Assembly (NCBI GenBank): GCA_902540655.1
Contig: CACBNQ010000002.1
Coordinates: 1-64,000 of the forward strand
Source of the DNA: an uncultured Alphaproteobacteria bacterium
Lineage (GTDB): Bacteria; Pseudomonadota; Alphaproteobacteria; Rhodobacterales; Rhodobacteraceae
Reading direction: 5' to 3'
DNA: 64,000 nt
Positions 20,431 through 30,178 of the stretch are shown in pieces. Every line of letters starts with the position of its first letter. Positions within the stretch are counted from its first letter, which is position 1. Both the position numbers and the translations under genes were made by a program. The notes under the pieces were generated by a model that was given only the letters and a program-made list of their open reading frames with translations, made no database searches and was not told where the DNA came from.

Positions 20431-21205
20431 AAAGTATAGGAACGTGATCAGAAGGTCTTTCCCAGTCCCTAGCTTCTGAAAAAATTTGGACTTTGCTTAA
20501 TTTAGATTTTAAATCTTGGCTTACCCATATATGATCCAAGCGTCTTCCGCGATTTGAAATCTTCCAGTCTCGTGCTCTATATGACCACCAACTATATAAT
20601 TTGCCAGACGGTTTAATTTCTCTAAATGTGTCAATCCAGTTTCCACTTTTTTTTATCTCTGATAAAAGGTCTGTTTCTATTTTTGTATGTGAAACAACGT
20701 TTAAAAGGGCTTTATGGCTCCAAACGTCATCTGGTAAAGGGGCTATATTGAAGTCTCCAACGAGTATAGTTTTCTTTTTCTTGCCTTTAAAAAATTTATT
20801 CTTAATTTCGGAAAGAAAATTGATTTTATGCTCAAATTTAGGATTTAATTTTATATCGGGTAAATCCCCGCCTGCCGGAATATAAAGATTGTGGACCTTT
20901 ACACCGTCTTCAAGTTCAATTCCAATGTGTCGAGCATCGTCTCTACCACAAAAATTGAATTTCTCAATTTTCACTATTTTACGTTTTGATAAAATTAAGA
21001 CACCATTATACGACTTTTCCCCCCTATAAGCTGCGAATTTATAGCCCAACTTCTCAAAGTTTTCCAAGGGGAGCTTTTCGTCAATACATTTTGTTTCTTG
21101 GAGACACATAATGTCTGGGCAAGCCAGCTTTAAAAATCTCAACACTAGTTCTTCTCTAAGTCTGACAGAATTTATATTCCATGATGCTACTGCAAGTGAC
21201 TTCAA
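20420..21205 (-). CDS. xthA: Exodeoxyribonuclease III
   Basis: SWNINSVRLRE, CLQETKC, GDFNIAP, RRLDHIWVS, SDHVPI. Confidence 0.95.
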   Translation of the reverse strand: MKSLAVASWNINSVRLREELVLRFLKLACPDIMCLQETKCIDEKLPLENFEKLGYKFAAYRGEKSYNGVLILSKRKIVKIEKFNFCGRDDARHIGIELEDGVKVHNLYIPAGGDLPDIKLNPKFEHKINFLSEIKNKFFKGKKKKTILVGDFNIAPLPDDVWSHKALLNVVSHTKIETDLLSEIKKSGNWIDTFREIKPSGKLYSWWSYRARDWKISNRGRRLDHIWVSQDLKSKLSKVQIFSEARDWERPSDHVPILSIF

Positions 21206-21876
21206 TTTTTCACGCCCGTAAGTTCGTGATTCAAATAAAACCTGCCCCCTTTATTAATAATAAAGTCGTGCAGAATTAGTCCTTCTTTGATTTTTTTCCT
21301 TAATCTGTAAAGGTGTGTTTCGAAAGTATGTGTTTCAATATTGGGATTTAACATCCAAACTTTTGACATTACTTCCTCTTTCGTTATTCCTTTACCCTCA
21401 GATTTCAACAAAGATACAAATATATCACTTTCTTTTTCAGTTAACAAAACGGCCTGTTTATCTTTATAAATTAATTTTCTATCAGAAATTATAAAGCTTA
21501 TGTATCCAAGAACTTTGTTGTTCTCTCTTTTACTTTTCATTTTTTCGAATATTGGTTGCAATACTTCGAGCAGCTCAACAATCCTAAATGGCCGTTTTAG
21601 GTAAATATTACCCTTTGGCAATAATTCGAACCTTTTTTGAGTAATTAATATTTTTTCTATCTCCTTAAGTTTATTTTTTTGCATTTTTGTATTTGATAGA
21701 AACTCTTTGAATTTTGTAGAATCATAATCACTTACTAAAACATCTAGGTCTTCGATGTTTGCCAAAGTAAAATCTTTCACGACAACAGAGCTCCCATTTC
21801 TGAATTTGTAACCTTCCAATAAAGTCTTTAAGCTCTCTCCAAATAACATATTTGTCGTTATAATTGCTAAGTTCAC
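21202..21876 (-). CDS. Atypical response regulator with OmpR-type winged-helix DNA-binding domain
   Basis: C-terminal LTEKESDIFVSLLKSEGKGITKEEVMSKVWMLNPNIETHTFETHLYRLRKKI; receiver lacks N-terminal acidic pair. Confidence 0.82.
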   Translation of the reverse strand: MNLAIITTNMLFGESLKTLLEGYKFRNGSSVVVKDFTLANIEDLDVLVSDYDSTKFKEFLSNTKMQKNKLKEIEKILITQKRFELLPKGNIYLKRPFRIVELLEVLQPIFEKMKSKRENNKVLGYISFIISDRKLIYKDKQAVLLTEKESDIFVSLLKSEGKGITKEEVMSKVWMLNPNIETHTFETHLYRLRKKIKEGLILHDFIINKGGRFYLNHELTGVKN

Positions 21877-21984
21877 GTTTTTTACCTTAAGTTAATAAAA
21901 ATTATAAGATATACATCCATTAAAAATTTCCTTAGCATCAACTTAACATAAAAATTGAAATTCTAAACCAATTGACACAATAAA

Positions 21985-23079
21985 ATGTTTTTAAGCTCAT
22001 CTGAAATATCCTCGAGGTTGGTATCAGATTTACGATTAGGACTGCCTATCATCTTATACGATGCGAACACATATTTTTTAACCGCAGCGATAGAAACATT
22101 GTATTCAGAGAAACTAGATAAAATAATGGAGATTGCGAAAAACCAAAATTTTGAAATAGCTATAACTAATAGAAGAGCAAAGGTATTAAACGTTAGAATA
22201 TATAATCAATCAGTTACTAGAATTTCGATAAGAGAAAAAGTAAGTATACAACTCCTTCAAGCTATCGCAGATCCCTCAAAGGATCTAGATTATCCGCTTA
22301 AGGGCCCATTCAAAAGCGAGAGGGATGGTAAATTCAACGTTGCTAGTGTATCACTATCACTTTGTAAGAAAGCAAGACTTTTGCCAGCATCAATACTTGT
22401 AAATATACCGCAAAGCATACGGGACGAGTTGATATCTTCCCAAATATCTGAGTCTGATATAGGTGATTTAAAGATTAAACGTGAAGAGACCAAGTTTTTG
22501 CAGAATTTGAGCTCGGCCCAATTACCCATCAGTGGACAACAAAATATAAGCCTATCTGTTTTCAGAGAAGTGACAGATATTACTGAACATTATGCGATAG
22601 TATTTGGCAATCCAAAAATTAATCAACCTGCTTTAACACGCGTACATTCTGCTTGTTTTACAGGTGATTTACTTGGCTCAGAAAAATGTGATTGTGGGGA
22701 GCAATTTAGTGTCTCAATGTCAAAAATGAGAAATGAGGGAAATGGGATTTTGTTATATTTAAATCAGGAAGGTAGAGGAATTGGCTTGGCTAACAAAATG
22801 AGAGCATATCATCTCCAAAATATTGGTTTTGATACAGTCGATGCTAACCATAGACTTGGTTTTGAAGATGACGAAAGAGACCTAGAGATTGCTGCAAAGA
22901 TATTAAAATCTTTAGGTGTAATCGACATAAAGCTAATGACTAATAACCCAAAAAAAATCGAATATTTAACTGATAATGGGATCACTGTCAAAGAAAGAGT
23001 ACCTTTGATAGTAAGCATGAATCCTAATAATGAAAGTTACTTGAAAACAAAAGCTAAAAAAAGTGGGCACCTTTTCTAA
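21985..23079 (+). CDS. ribA: GTP cyclohydrolase II with degenerate RibB-like N-terminal region
   Basis: RVHSACFTGDLLGSEKCDCGEQF zinc site; YLNQEGRGIGLANKMRAYHLQ; LMTNNPKKIEYL; N-terminal about 170 aa resembles a degenerate DHBP synthase. Confidence 0.92.
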   Translation: MFLSSSEISSRLVSDLRLGLPIILYDANTYFLTAAIETLYSEKLDKIMEIAKNQNFEIAITNRRAKVLNVRIYNQSVTRISIREKVSIQLLQAIADPSKDLDYPLKGPFKSERDGKFNVASVSLSLCKKARLLPASILVNIPQSIRDELISSQISESDIGDLKIKREETKFLQNLSSAQLPISGQQNISLSVFREVTDITEHYAIVFGNPKINQPALTRVHSACFTGDLLGSEKCDCGEQFSVSMSKMRNEGNGILLYLNQEGRGIGLANKMRAYHLQNIGFDTVDANHRLGFEDDERDLEIAAKILKSLGVIDIKLMTNNPKKIEYLTDNGITVKERVPLIVSMNPNNESYLKTKAKKSGHLF

Positions 23080-23081
23080 CC

Positions 23082-23753
23082 TTACTGCCTTAAACCGAAA
23101 ATGGCCGTGCCGACTCGTACAAATGTTGCACCACATTTTATTGCTTCCATGTAATCTGAACTCATACCCATTGATAATTCCAAAAGACCATTTTGATCAG
23201 CTAACTTTTTCAGAAGCCTGAAATGTGTTTCAGGTGCCTCATTAATAGGTGGGATGCACATTAGACCTATAATGTTTAGATCCATAAACTTCTGGATTGA
23301 ATCCATAAACTCACTTAGCTTTTCAGGCTCAATACCGGCTTTCTGTTGCTCTAAACCTGTATTAACTTGAATAAAAATTTTTGGGCAGAATCCTTTTTTT
23401 TGAGCTTCGTCTGATATCTTCTCAGCTAATGAGTATCTATCTAAACTGTGTACATAATCAAATAAGCCGAACACCTTTTTCACTTTATTTGACTGTAACG
23501 GACCTAAGAGGTGCAAATTTATGACTTTATTTTCTTTCTTTAATTCCTGCCACTTCAACACTGCTTCTTGAACTTTATTTTCACCAAAGTGAGAATGGCC
23601 CTCGTCTATAACAGGCTTTATTTTATCCATGGGCTTTGTTTTGGATACTGCAATTAGGTTAACAGAACCTTTTTTTCTACCTGCTTCGATTTCCTGTGAT
23701 CCGATTTGGTTATTAATTATTTCTAATTTACTTATTTGTGTCACTGAATTCAT
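23082..23753 (-). CDS. yggS: YggS family pyridoxal phosphate homeostasis protein
   Basis: LIAVSKTKPMDKI, HFGENKVQEA, FIQVNTGLEQQKAGI, LSMGMSSDYMEAIKCGATFVRVGTAIFG. Confidence 0.95.
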   Translation of the reverse strand: MNSVTQISKLEIINNQIGSQEIEAGRKKGSVNLIAVSKTKPMDKIKPVIDEGHSHFGENKVQEAVLKWQELKKENKVINLHLLGPLQSNKVKKVFGLFDYVHSLDRYSLAEKISDEAQKKGFCPKIFIQVNTGLEQQKAGIEPEKLSEFMDSIQKFMDLNIIGLMCIPPINEAPETHFRLLKKLADQNGLLELSMGMSSDYMEAIKCGATFVRVGTAIFGLRQ

Positions 23754-25251
23754 CCCTATATATGTCTCTCAGCACATTTTTCTGTACTTTACCCATTGAG
23801 TTTCTTGGCAGTTCTTTAATAACATGTATTTTTTTCGGCAATTTAAAAGCCGCAAGATTTTTTCGAAGAGCTTCATAAAGAATATCGATGTTAATGCTAT
23901 GTCCTTTTTTCTCAACTATTATTGCTAAAATACCTTCACCAAAGTCTGGATGTGACACCCCAACAACCGCAGACTCTTCAACGTTATTATCCTGATCGAT
24001 AACTGTCTCGATTTCTTTTGGATAAACATTTAAACCCCCTGTTATTATGAGGTCCTTATTTCGTCCTACTATTGTGAGGTAGTTATCTTGATCCAGGAAA
24101 CCCATATCACCAGTAATAAAATAACCGTCGTCTCTAAATTCGCATTTTGTTTTCTCTGGTTGTTTCCAGTACCCCTTGAATACATTTGGGCCTTTTACCT
24201 CCACAACGCCTATATCCCCGTTTTTTTTAAATTCGTCTTCGATCTCCAAGTCTGCTATTCTTATCTCAACATCTTCAAGAACTTTGCCGACAGTCCCTGC
24301 TTTCCTTTCACCAATATATGGATTTGAAGTTATCATGTTTGTTTCTGTCATTCCGTACCGTTCTAAAATTTTATGCCCAGTACGATACTCAAATTCTTTG
24401 TGCGTTTCTGTCAATAAAGGCGCACTTCCCGAAATAAAAAGGCGTGTGTTTTTAGCTATTTCCTTATTAAATTTGTTATTTTGTAATAATCGGGTGTAGA
24501 AGGTTGGAACTCCCATCATCACCGTTGTTGAGGGAAGATTTGATATAATGTCATCTACATCAAACTTTTTAAGAAATCGAATTTGACTGCCTGAAACTAA
24601 GGCAATATTTGTTGCTACAAATAGACCATGCGTATGGTAAATGGGCAGAGCATGTAACAATATATCGGAAGCAGTAAACTTCCACGCCTTTGAAAGGGTT
24701 AGGGCGTTTGAAAGCAAGTTTTTTTGAGAAAGCATAGCGCCCTTCGATTGACCAGTCGTTCCTGAGGTGTAAAGAATTGCTGCTGTATCATCTTCATTTA
24801 GTCCTTCAATAAAATCTAGAGGTTCATTTTCATTAAAATTTGAAAAAAAACTTCCTTTGTAATCAGCATCTATTGTTTCTATATTGAAGCTTCTTTTTTT
24901 TTCTAATGAATCTAATTCCTTCAGCATTTTTGAAGTGGTTATAAAAACTTTACAATCGCTATCATTTAGGAAATATTCAACTTCAAACCCCGTATAGCTC
25001 GTATTTAAAGGTATAAATATTATTCCTAGTTGAACACAGGCACCGTAAATTGTAAAAACATGATGAGATTTTTCTATTTGAAGAACTAAACAGTTCCCCT
25101 TTTCCAAACCAAATTTTTTTAGACAATTTGCCGTACACTTTATTTCATTTAGAAATTTATCATATGTAAGTGTCTTATCCAGGTCAGAAAAACTTAGAAA
25201 AATTTCTGAACCTTGGTTCTTGGCAAACAACTGATCGAATAGCGGGTTCAT
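23728..25251 (-). CDS. AMP-dependent acyl-CoA synthetase, malonyl-CoA synthetase (MatB)-like
   Basis: AAILYTSGTTGQSKGAMLSQKNL; ERYGMTETNM; GYFITGDMGFLDQDNYLTIVGRNKDLIITGG; N-terminus NPLFDQLFA resembles MatB. Confidence 0.85.
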   Translation of the reverse strand: MNPLFDQLFAKNQGSEIFLSFSDLDKTLTYDKFLNEIKCTANCLKKFGLEKGNCLVLQIEKSHHVFTIYGACVQLGIIFIPLNTSYTGFEVEYFLNDSDCKVFITTSKMLKELDSLEKKRSFNIETIDADYKGSFFSNFNENEPLDFIEGLNEDDTAAILYTSGTTGQSKGAMLSQKNLLSNALTLSKAWKFTASDILLHALPIYHTHGLFVATNIALVSGSQIRFLKKFDVDDIISNLPSTTVMMGVPTFYTRLLQNNKFNKEIAKNTRLFISGSAPLLTETHKEFEYRTGHKILERYGMTETNMITSNPYIGERKAGTVGKVLEDVEIRIADLEIEDEFKKNGDIGVVEVKGPNVFKGYWKQPEKTKCEFRDDGYFITGDMGFLDQDNYLTIVGRNKDLIITGGLNVYPKEIETVIDQDNNVEESAVVGVSHPDFGEGILAIIVEKKGHSINIDILYEALRKNLAAFKLPKKIHVIKELPRNSMGKVQKNVLRDIYRDEFSDTNK

Positions 25252-25254
25252 AGA

Positions 25255-26388
25255 TTAGGGCTTCTCATTGATGTCGCTCAATGCTGACTTCCACTTACTC
25301 AGCCACCAGCGATACTGCTGTGGCCATTCCTTGAAATCCATATTTTGATTTGCAATTTCTCTTGCTTGATTTGTCCAAAAGGGATTAAAAAGATGTTGTC
25401 TTCCCAAAGCGATCAAATCTGCTTTTTCTTCTAGTAAGATGGTATTTGCAAAATCAAAAGTTCTAATCAGCCCCACAGCTTGTGTCTTAATACCTACTTC
25501 TTTCTTTATTTTTGCTGAAAAAGGAACTTGAAAACCAGGCTTTCTTTTTTGGCCAGAAGCGGTAGCCCCTTTAGAGGAATTGCCACCTGAAGAGCAGTCA
25601 ACAACATCTACCCCCTGTTCCTTTAAAATATGGCAAAAATTAATGCTATCTTCTACAGTCCATCCTCTATCTAATCCATCTTCAGCAGATATTCGAACGA
25701 AAAGAGGAACTTTTTCTCCTATTGTTTCTCTAACTTTTTTAACTACTTCCAAAGGAAAACGCATTCTGTTCTCTATTGACCCACCATACTCGTCATTTCT
25801 TGAATTAGATAATGGAGACAGAAAGCTATGTAGAAGGTATCCATGTGCCATATGAATTTCTATAACCTCAAACCCTGCCTCTATCGACCTCTCAGATGCC
25901 TTTACAAATGCATCTCTAACTTCACCCAGCTCTTTTCTTTCCATTTTTCTTGGCTTTAACCATCCCTCATCTAAAGGCCGATCCATAGGTGCAATTGGTT
26001 CCCATATAATATCACCTCTATCAGTGTCGATCGTTGTTTGCGGACCGTTGCCGTGCCACGGTCTTTGCATGCTCGCTTTTTGTCCTGCATGACCTAATTG
26101 AATGGCTGGAATTGACCCTAATACCTTAATCGATTGAGTAATTTCTCTTAATCCTTCTATTTGCTTGTCATCCCAAATGCCTAAGCACCCATTAGTTATT
26201 CGTCCTTGAGCAGTAACACCTGTAGCTTCAAGAAAAATGAGACCCGCTCCACCCATAGCGAGTTGCCCGTAATGAGTTTTATGGTGCGTTTGAATGTAAC
26301 CGTCTTTAGCCGAATATTGGCACATTGGAGACACAACCACACGATTTTTAAGATTTACATCACGTATCTTCAAATTTTCAAAAAGCAT
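25255..26388 (-). CDS. Old Yellow Enzyme family NADH:flavin oxidoreductase (NamA/XenA-like)
   Basis: LKNRVVVSPMCQYSA, IQLGHAGQKAS, EIHMAHGYLLHSFLSPLSNSRNDEYGGSIENRMRFPLEVV. Confidence 0.92.
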   Translation of the reverse strand: MLFENLKIRDVNLKNRVVVSPMCQYSAKDGYIQTHHKTHYGQLAMGGAGLIFLEATGVTAQGRITNGCLGIWDDKQIEGLREITQSIKVLGSIPAIQLGHAGQKASMQRPWHGNGPQTTIDTDRGDIIWEPIAPMDRPLDEGWLKPRKMERKELGEVRDAFVKASERSIEAGFEVIEIHMAHGYLLHSFLSPLSNSRNDEYGGSIENRMRFPLEVVKKVRETIGEKVPLFVRISAEDGLDRGWTVEDSINFCHILKEQGVDVVDCSSGGNSSKGATASGQKRKPGFQVPFSAKIKKEVGIKTQAVGLIRTFDFANTILLEEKADLIALGRQHLFNPFWTNQAREIANQNMDFKEWPQQYRWWLSKWKSALSDINEKP

Positions 26389-26417
26389 TTGCTCTCCTTA
26401 TCTGTGTATCAAACAAT

Positions 26418-27335
26418 TTATTCTCTTTTTAAAACAATTAATAGTATTCCAGGTGTTATCAAGACCAGGCTCAACCATCCAGAAAGTCCTAAATGTTCGC
26501 CGAGTATCAGTACCCCTAAAACTGACCCAATTGGTGGAACAGAAGATAATATAGCTGATATTGAGGCAGATCCGATTTTTTGTGAGGCATAGGTTATAAA
26601 AAATATTCCTATAAGATTAGGAACAAAACCTTGATATATCATTTGTAGCACTAAAATTTCGTTCGGTACTTCCACCAAACCCTTAGGAAGATATATGAAG
26701 TAAATAGGGAGATACAAGATTGCATTTATCACCGATCCACAAAAGAGCAATTGGGTCATTGTAACATTCCACAACCTACTTAAAACAACGTAAATAGAAA
26801 AAAATATTGCTCCTATGATAAAAAATATATCTCCAATCCAGGTGTTTGAGAAATTTAGTGCTAATCCATCATAAACAGCTAGACAAGCTCCGAACAAAAT
26901 TGTTGCCGCTCCAAACATTTGTTGAAGGAATATTTTTTGTTTCAGAAGAAAAAATCCAAATATCAAGGTGAAGAACGGCATGAGTCCGTTCATAAATATG
27001 CCTCCGTGAGACGCTGGTGCGTAAATAAACCCACTAAAAACGCAAAGAATGTAAATTGGTCCAAGTAAAAAAGTTATTACTATTATTCTGAGAAAACTCA
27101 TGGTTTTCCAAGGTTTAAAATATAATACAACGGGTAATGCTATTAATGAAGACAACCCGTAACGAAATGCCGCGAAATCGTAAATAGTTAAAGTGGAACT
27201 AACGCCAGATCTTGTAACTACCAACCAAAATGACCAGATAAAAACAACTGAGATACCAGCAATTAACCCTAACAAATATTCGCCTTTGATGTTGATCGAA
27301 GGTTTAACTATCAAAATAAACTCTTTCTTAAACAA
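26418..27335 (-). CDS. DMT superfamily (EamA-like) transporter
   Basis: about 10 hydrophobic segments; duplicated EamA pattern ending ISAILSSVPPIGSVLGVLILGEHLG. Confidence 0.85.
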   Translation of the reverse strand: MFKKEFILIVKPSINIKGEYLLGLIAGISVVFIWSFWLVVTRSGVSSTLTIYDFAAFRYGLSSLIALPVVLYFKPWKTMSFLRIIVITFLLGPIYILCVFSGFIYAPASHGGIFMNGLMPFFTLIFGFFLLKQKIFLQQMFGAATILFGACLAVYDGLALNFSNTWIGDIFFIIGAIFFSIYVVLSRLWNVTMTQLLFCGSVINAILYLPIYFIYLPKGLVEVPNEILVLQMIYQGFVPNLIGIFFITYASQKIGSASISAILSSVPPIGSVLGVLILGEHLGLSGWLSLVLITPGILLIVLKRE

Positions 27336-27479
27336 ACTTAACTGCAGTTACTTGACTGTCTTACTTTTCACTGAAAAGCAACTAAAAATTATTATTTTAA
27401 AAGCATATCATTTTGCCTATACTCATTTTTTGAAAAGAGATTCTTTTTTTGCAAAAAAGAACAAACTTGGGAGAAAGAA

Positions 27480-28655
27480 ATGAAAAAAATTTTTGCAACA
27501 CTCCTGGCTTTATGTCTTTTAAATACAGCGTCTTTCTCTGACGTCAAATTGGGCATAATACTAGGTTTCACTGGACCTATTGAAAGTCTCACCCCAGACA
27601 TGGCAGCTGGTGCTGAGCTAGCAATAGATGAAGTTAACAAAGCCGGAAATTTCTCTATGGGGAAAGTTTCTGGGGTAAGAGCCGACTCTACCTGCATAGA
27701 TTCTTCAGCTGCCACGGCTGCTGCAGAAAGATTAATTACTTCAGATAAAGTTAATGGGATTATGGGAGCTGACTGCTCCGGCGTTACAACTGCTATTCTT
27801 CAGCAAGTAGCGATGGCCAATGGTATTGTTATGATATCACCATCAGCGACGTCTCCTGCTCTTTCAACTGTCGAAGATAATAATCTTTTCTTCAGAACTG
27901 CTCCTTCTGATGCTAGACAAGGTCAAGTTGTCGCCGACATATTGAAGGAAAAAGGCTTGAAAAAAGTAGCTATTTCTTATGTAAATAACGATTATGGAAA
28001 AGGTTTAGCGGCAAGTATTGAAGAAAATCACAAGGCTGCTGGGGGGACAGTAACAATCAGTGCTCCACATGAGGATGATAAAGGTGATTATAGTGCTGAA
28101 GTTGGCGCCCTTGCCCAGGCAGGTGGAGATATTTTAATCGTCGCTGGTTATTTAAACTCTGGAGGAAAAGGTATTATTCAGGCCTCTCTTGACTCTGGAG
28201 CTTTTGATCTGTTCTTTCTACCAGATGGTATGATTGGAGAGTCATTACCTAAAGATATTGGTTCTGGTTTAAACGGATCTATCGGCACAGTCCCTGGAAC
28301 AGATAGCCCAGGCGCTGCTAAATTTGGTGACATGGCAACCGCTGCCGGTTTCAAGAGTGGCCCATTTGCAATGGAGTCTTATGATGCCGCTGCATTGATG
28401 CTACTAGCAATGGAGGCTGCTAAGTCTTCAGACAGCCAAGCCTACAAGGGAAAAATTATGGATATCGCCAACGCTCCAGGCGAAAAAATATTTCCTGGCG
28501 ATTTGAAAAAAGCTCTTAAACTAATTAGCGAAGGAAAGGACGTCGATTACGTCGGAGCCTCTGCTGTTGAGTTAATTGGCGGCGGTGAAAGCGCCGGAAA
28601 CTATGCTCAAATCGAGGTTAAGAGTGGAGTAAACGAAACTGTAGCTTACAGATAA
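27480..28655 (+). CDS. Branched-chain-amino-acid-type ABC transporter substrate-binding protein (LivK family)
   Basis: signal peptide; LGIILGFTGPIESLTPDMAAGAELAIDEVN; first gene of a liv-type cluster. Confidence 0.9.
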   Translation: MKKIFATLLALCLLNTASFSDVKLGIILGFTGPIESLTPDMAAGAELAIDEVNKAGNFSMGKVSGVRADSTCIDSSAATAAAERLITSDKVNGIMGADCSGVTTAILQQVAMANGIVMISPSATSPALSTVEDNNLFFRTAPSDARQGQVVADILKEKGLKKVAISYVNNDYGKGLAASIEENHKAAGGTVTISAPHEDDKGDYSAEVGALAQAGGDILIVAGYLNSGGKGIIQASLDSGAFDLFFLPDGMIGESLPKDIGSGLNGSIGTVPGTDSPGAAKFGDMATAAGFKSGPFAMESYDAAALMLLAMEAAKSSDSQAYKGKIMDIANAPGEKIFPGDLKKALKLISEGKDVDYVGASAVELIGGGESAGNYAQIEVKSGVNETVAYR

Positions 28656-28671
28656 GTTGATATCAACGAGC

Positions 28672-28703
28672 AATGCCCTAGCCTTGTGAAAAGCTGGGGC
28701 ATT
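28672..28703 (+). terminator. Intercistronic hairpin, possible attenuator or mRNA-stabilising stem
   Basis: AATGCCCTAGC ... GCTGGGGCATT stem (one T/G wobble) followed by GTTTTAG, between the binding-protein gene and the ATPase gene. Confidence 0.6.
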
Positions 28704-28714
28704 GTTTTAGAAAT

Positions 28715-29467
28715 ATGATTGAACTTAAAAACGTTTCTAAACATTTCGGTGGCATAAAAGCTGTCGAAGATGTTTCGCTGAATATACGAGAAGGGTCTAT
28801 CACTGGTTTAATTGGCCCTAATGGTGCAGGAAAAACAACGCTTTTCAACATTATTGCTGGATTTTATACACCTGATTTTGGTGAGATAAAGTTTGAAGGA
28901 AGTAATATAAGTGGCCTGCGATCAGATGAGCTTTTTCAAAAAGGTATCCTTAGAACCTTTCAAATTGCTCACGAATTTGAAAATTTAACCGTCAGAGAAA
29001 ACCTGATGATGGTACCAGGCAGCCAAATTGGAGAAAGCATTCTACATACTTGGATCTCTAGAAATAGAATAAAGATTCAAGAAAAAGAAAATCATACAAA
29101 AGCCACTAAGGTTATGAAATTTCTTAATCTCGACCATTTAGAAAGTGAAAAGGCGGGAAGTTTATCAGGTGGTCAAAAGAAACTATTGGAATTGGGTCGA
29201 ACTATGATGGTTGATGCAAAAATAGTACTTTTGGATGAGGTTGGAGCGGGAGTTAATAAAACACTTCTTAAGAAAATTGGAGAATCAATAAAGAAACTCA
29301 ATAAGGAATTAGGCTACACATTTTTTATGATTGAACATGACATTGATTTCATCTCATCGCTTTGTGATCCTGTCATAGTTATGACTGATGGATCAGTTTT
29401 AACTCAAGGTACTGTCAATGAAATAAAAAACGACGACAGAGTTATTGAAGCTTATTTAGGGAATTAA
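28715..29467 (+). CDS. ABC transporter ATP-binding protein (LivG family)
   Basis: GLIGPNGAGKTTLFNIIAGFY, LSGGQKKLLELGRTMM, LLDEVGAGVN. Confidence 0.92.
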   Translation: MIELKNVSKHFGGIKAVEDVSLNIREGSITGLIGPNGAGKTTLFNIIAGFYTPDFGEIKFEGSNISGLRSDELFQKGILRTFQIAHEFENLTVRENLMMVPGSQIGESILHTWISRNRIKIQEKENHTKATKVMKFLNLDHLESEKAGSLSGGQKKLLELGRTMMVDAKIVLLDEVGAGVNKTLLKKIGESIKKLNKELGYTFFMIEHDIDFISSLCDPVIVMTDGSVLTQGTVNEIKNDDRVIEAYLGN

Positions 29468-29476
29468 GAGATTTAT

Positions 29477-30178
29477 ATGTTCCTTAGTGCAGAAAATATG
29501 TTGGGTGGTTACGGGGAAACAATAATCCTAAACGATTGCTCGATAAGTGTTAAAAAGGGAGAAATTGCTGTTATTGTTGGCCCCAATGGGGCTGGAAAAT
29601 CAACCGCCATGAAAGCTATATTTGGAATGCTTGATTTACGAGCAGGAAATATTATTTTTGATGGAAAAAATATCTCCGATCTAAAACCGCAAGAAAGAGT
29701 GAGAAGCGGAATGGGATTCGTTCCTCAGACACATAATGTTTTCACATCGATGACTGTTATGGAAAATTTAGAGATAGGAGGTTTTACGAACCAAGAAAAT
29801 TTGTCAAAAAATATCAGTGAAGTTTTTAAGTTATTCCCTGTGCTGGAGGAAAAACAAAAACAGCTGGTTGGAGAGTTATCCGGAGGGCAGAGGCAGCAAG
29901 TTGCTGTTGGCAGAGCCCTGATGACTAACCCAAAACTTCTTATGCTAGACGAACCGACAGCTGGCGTGTCACCATTGGTAGTCAAAGAGCTATTTGAAAA
30001 AATAACCTCGATAGCTAGAACAGGAATAGCCATCTTAATGGTAGAGCAGAATGCTAGGCAAGCTCTAGAGATAGCAGATAATGGTTTTGTTTTAGTACAA
30101 GGTGAAAATAAATATACAGATAAAGGTTCTAAACTCCTTTCAAATAAAGAAGTAAGAAAGGCGTTTTTAGGTGGATAA
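29477..30178 (+). CDS. ABC transporter ATP-binding protein (LivF family)
   Basis: VGPNGAGKSTAMKAIFG, LSGGQRQQVAVGRALM, LMLDEPTAGVSPLVV. Confidence 0.92.
   Translation: MFLSAENMLGGYGETIILNDCSISVKKGEIAVIVGPNGAGKSTAMKAIFGMLDLRAGNIIFDGKNISDLKPQERVRSGMGFVPQTHNVFTSMTVMENLEIGGFTNQENLSKNISEVFKLFPVLEEKQKQLVGELSGGQRQQVAVGRALMTNPKLLMLDEPTAGVSPLVVKELFEKITSIARTGIAILMVEQNARQALEIADNGFVLVQGENKYTDKGSKLLSNKEVRKAFLGG

Noticed and set aside
21877-21984. FMN riboswitch or other leader upstream of ribA
   Set aside because: The gap is short and A/T-rich with no conserved RFN-like blocks or stable stems visible.
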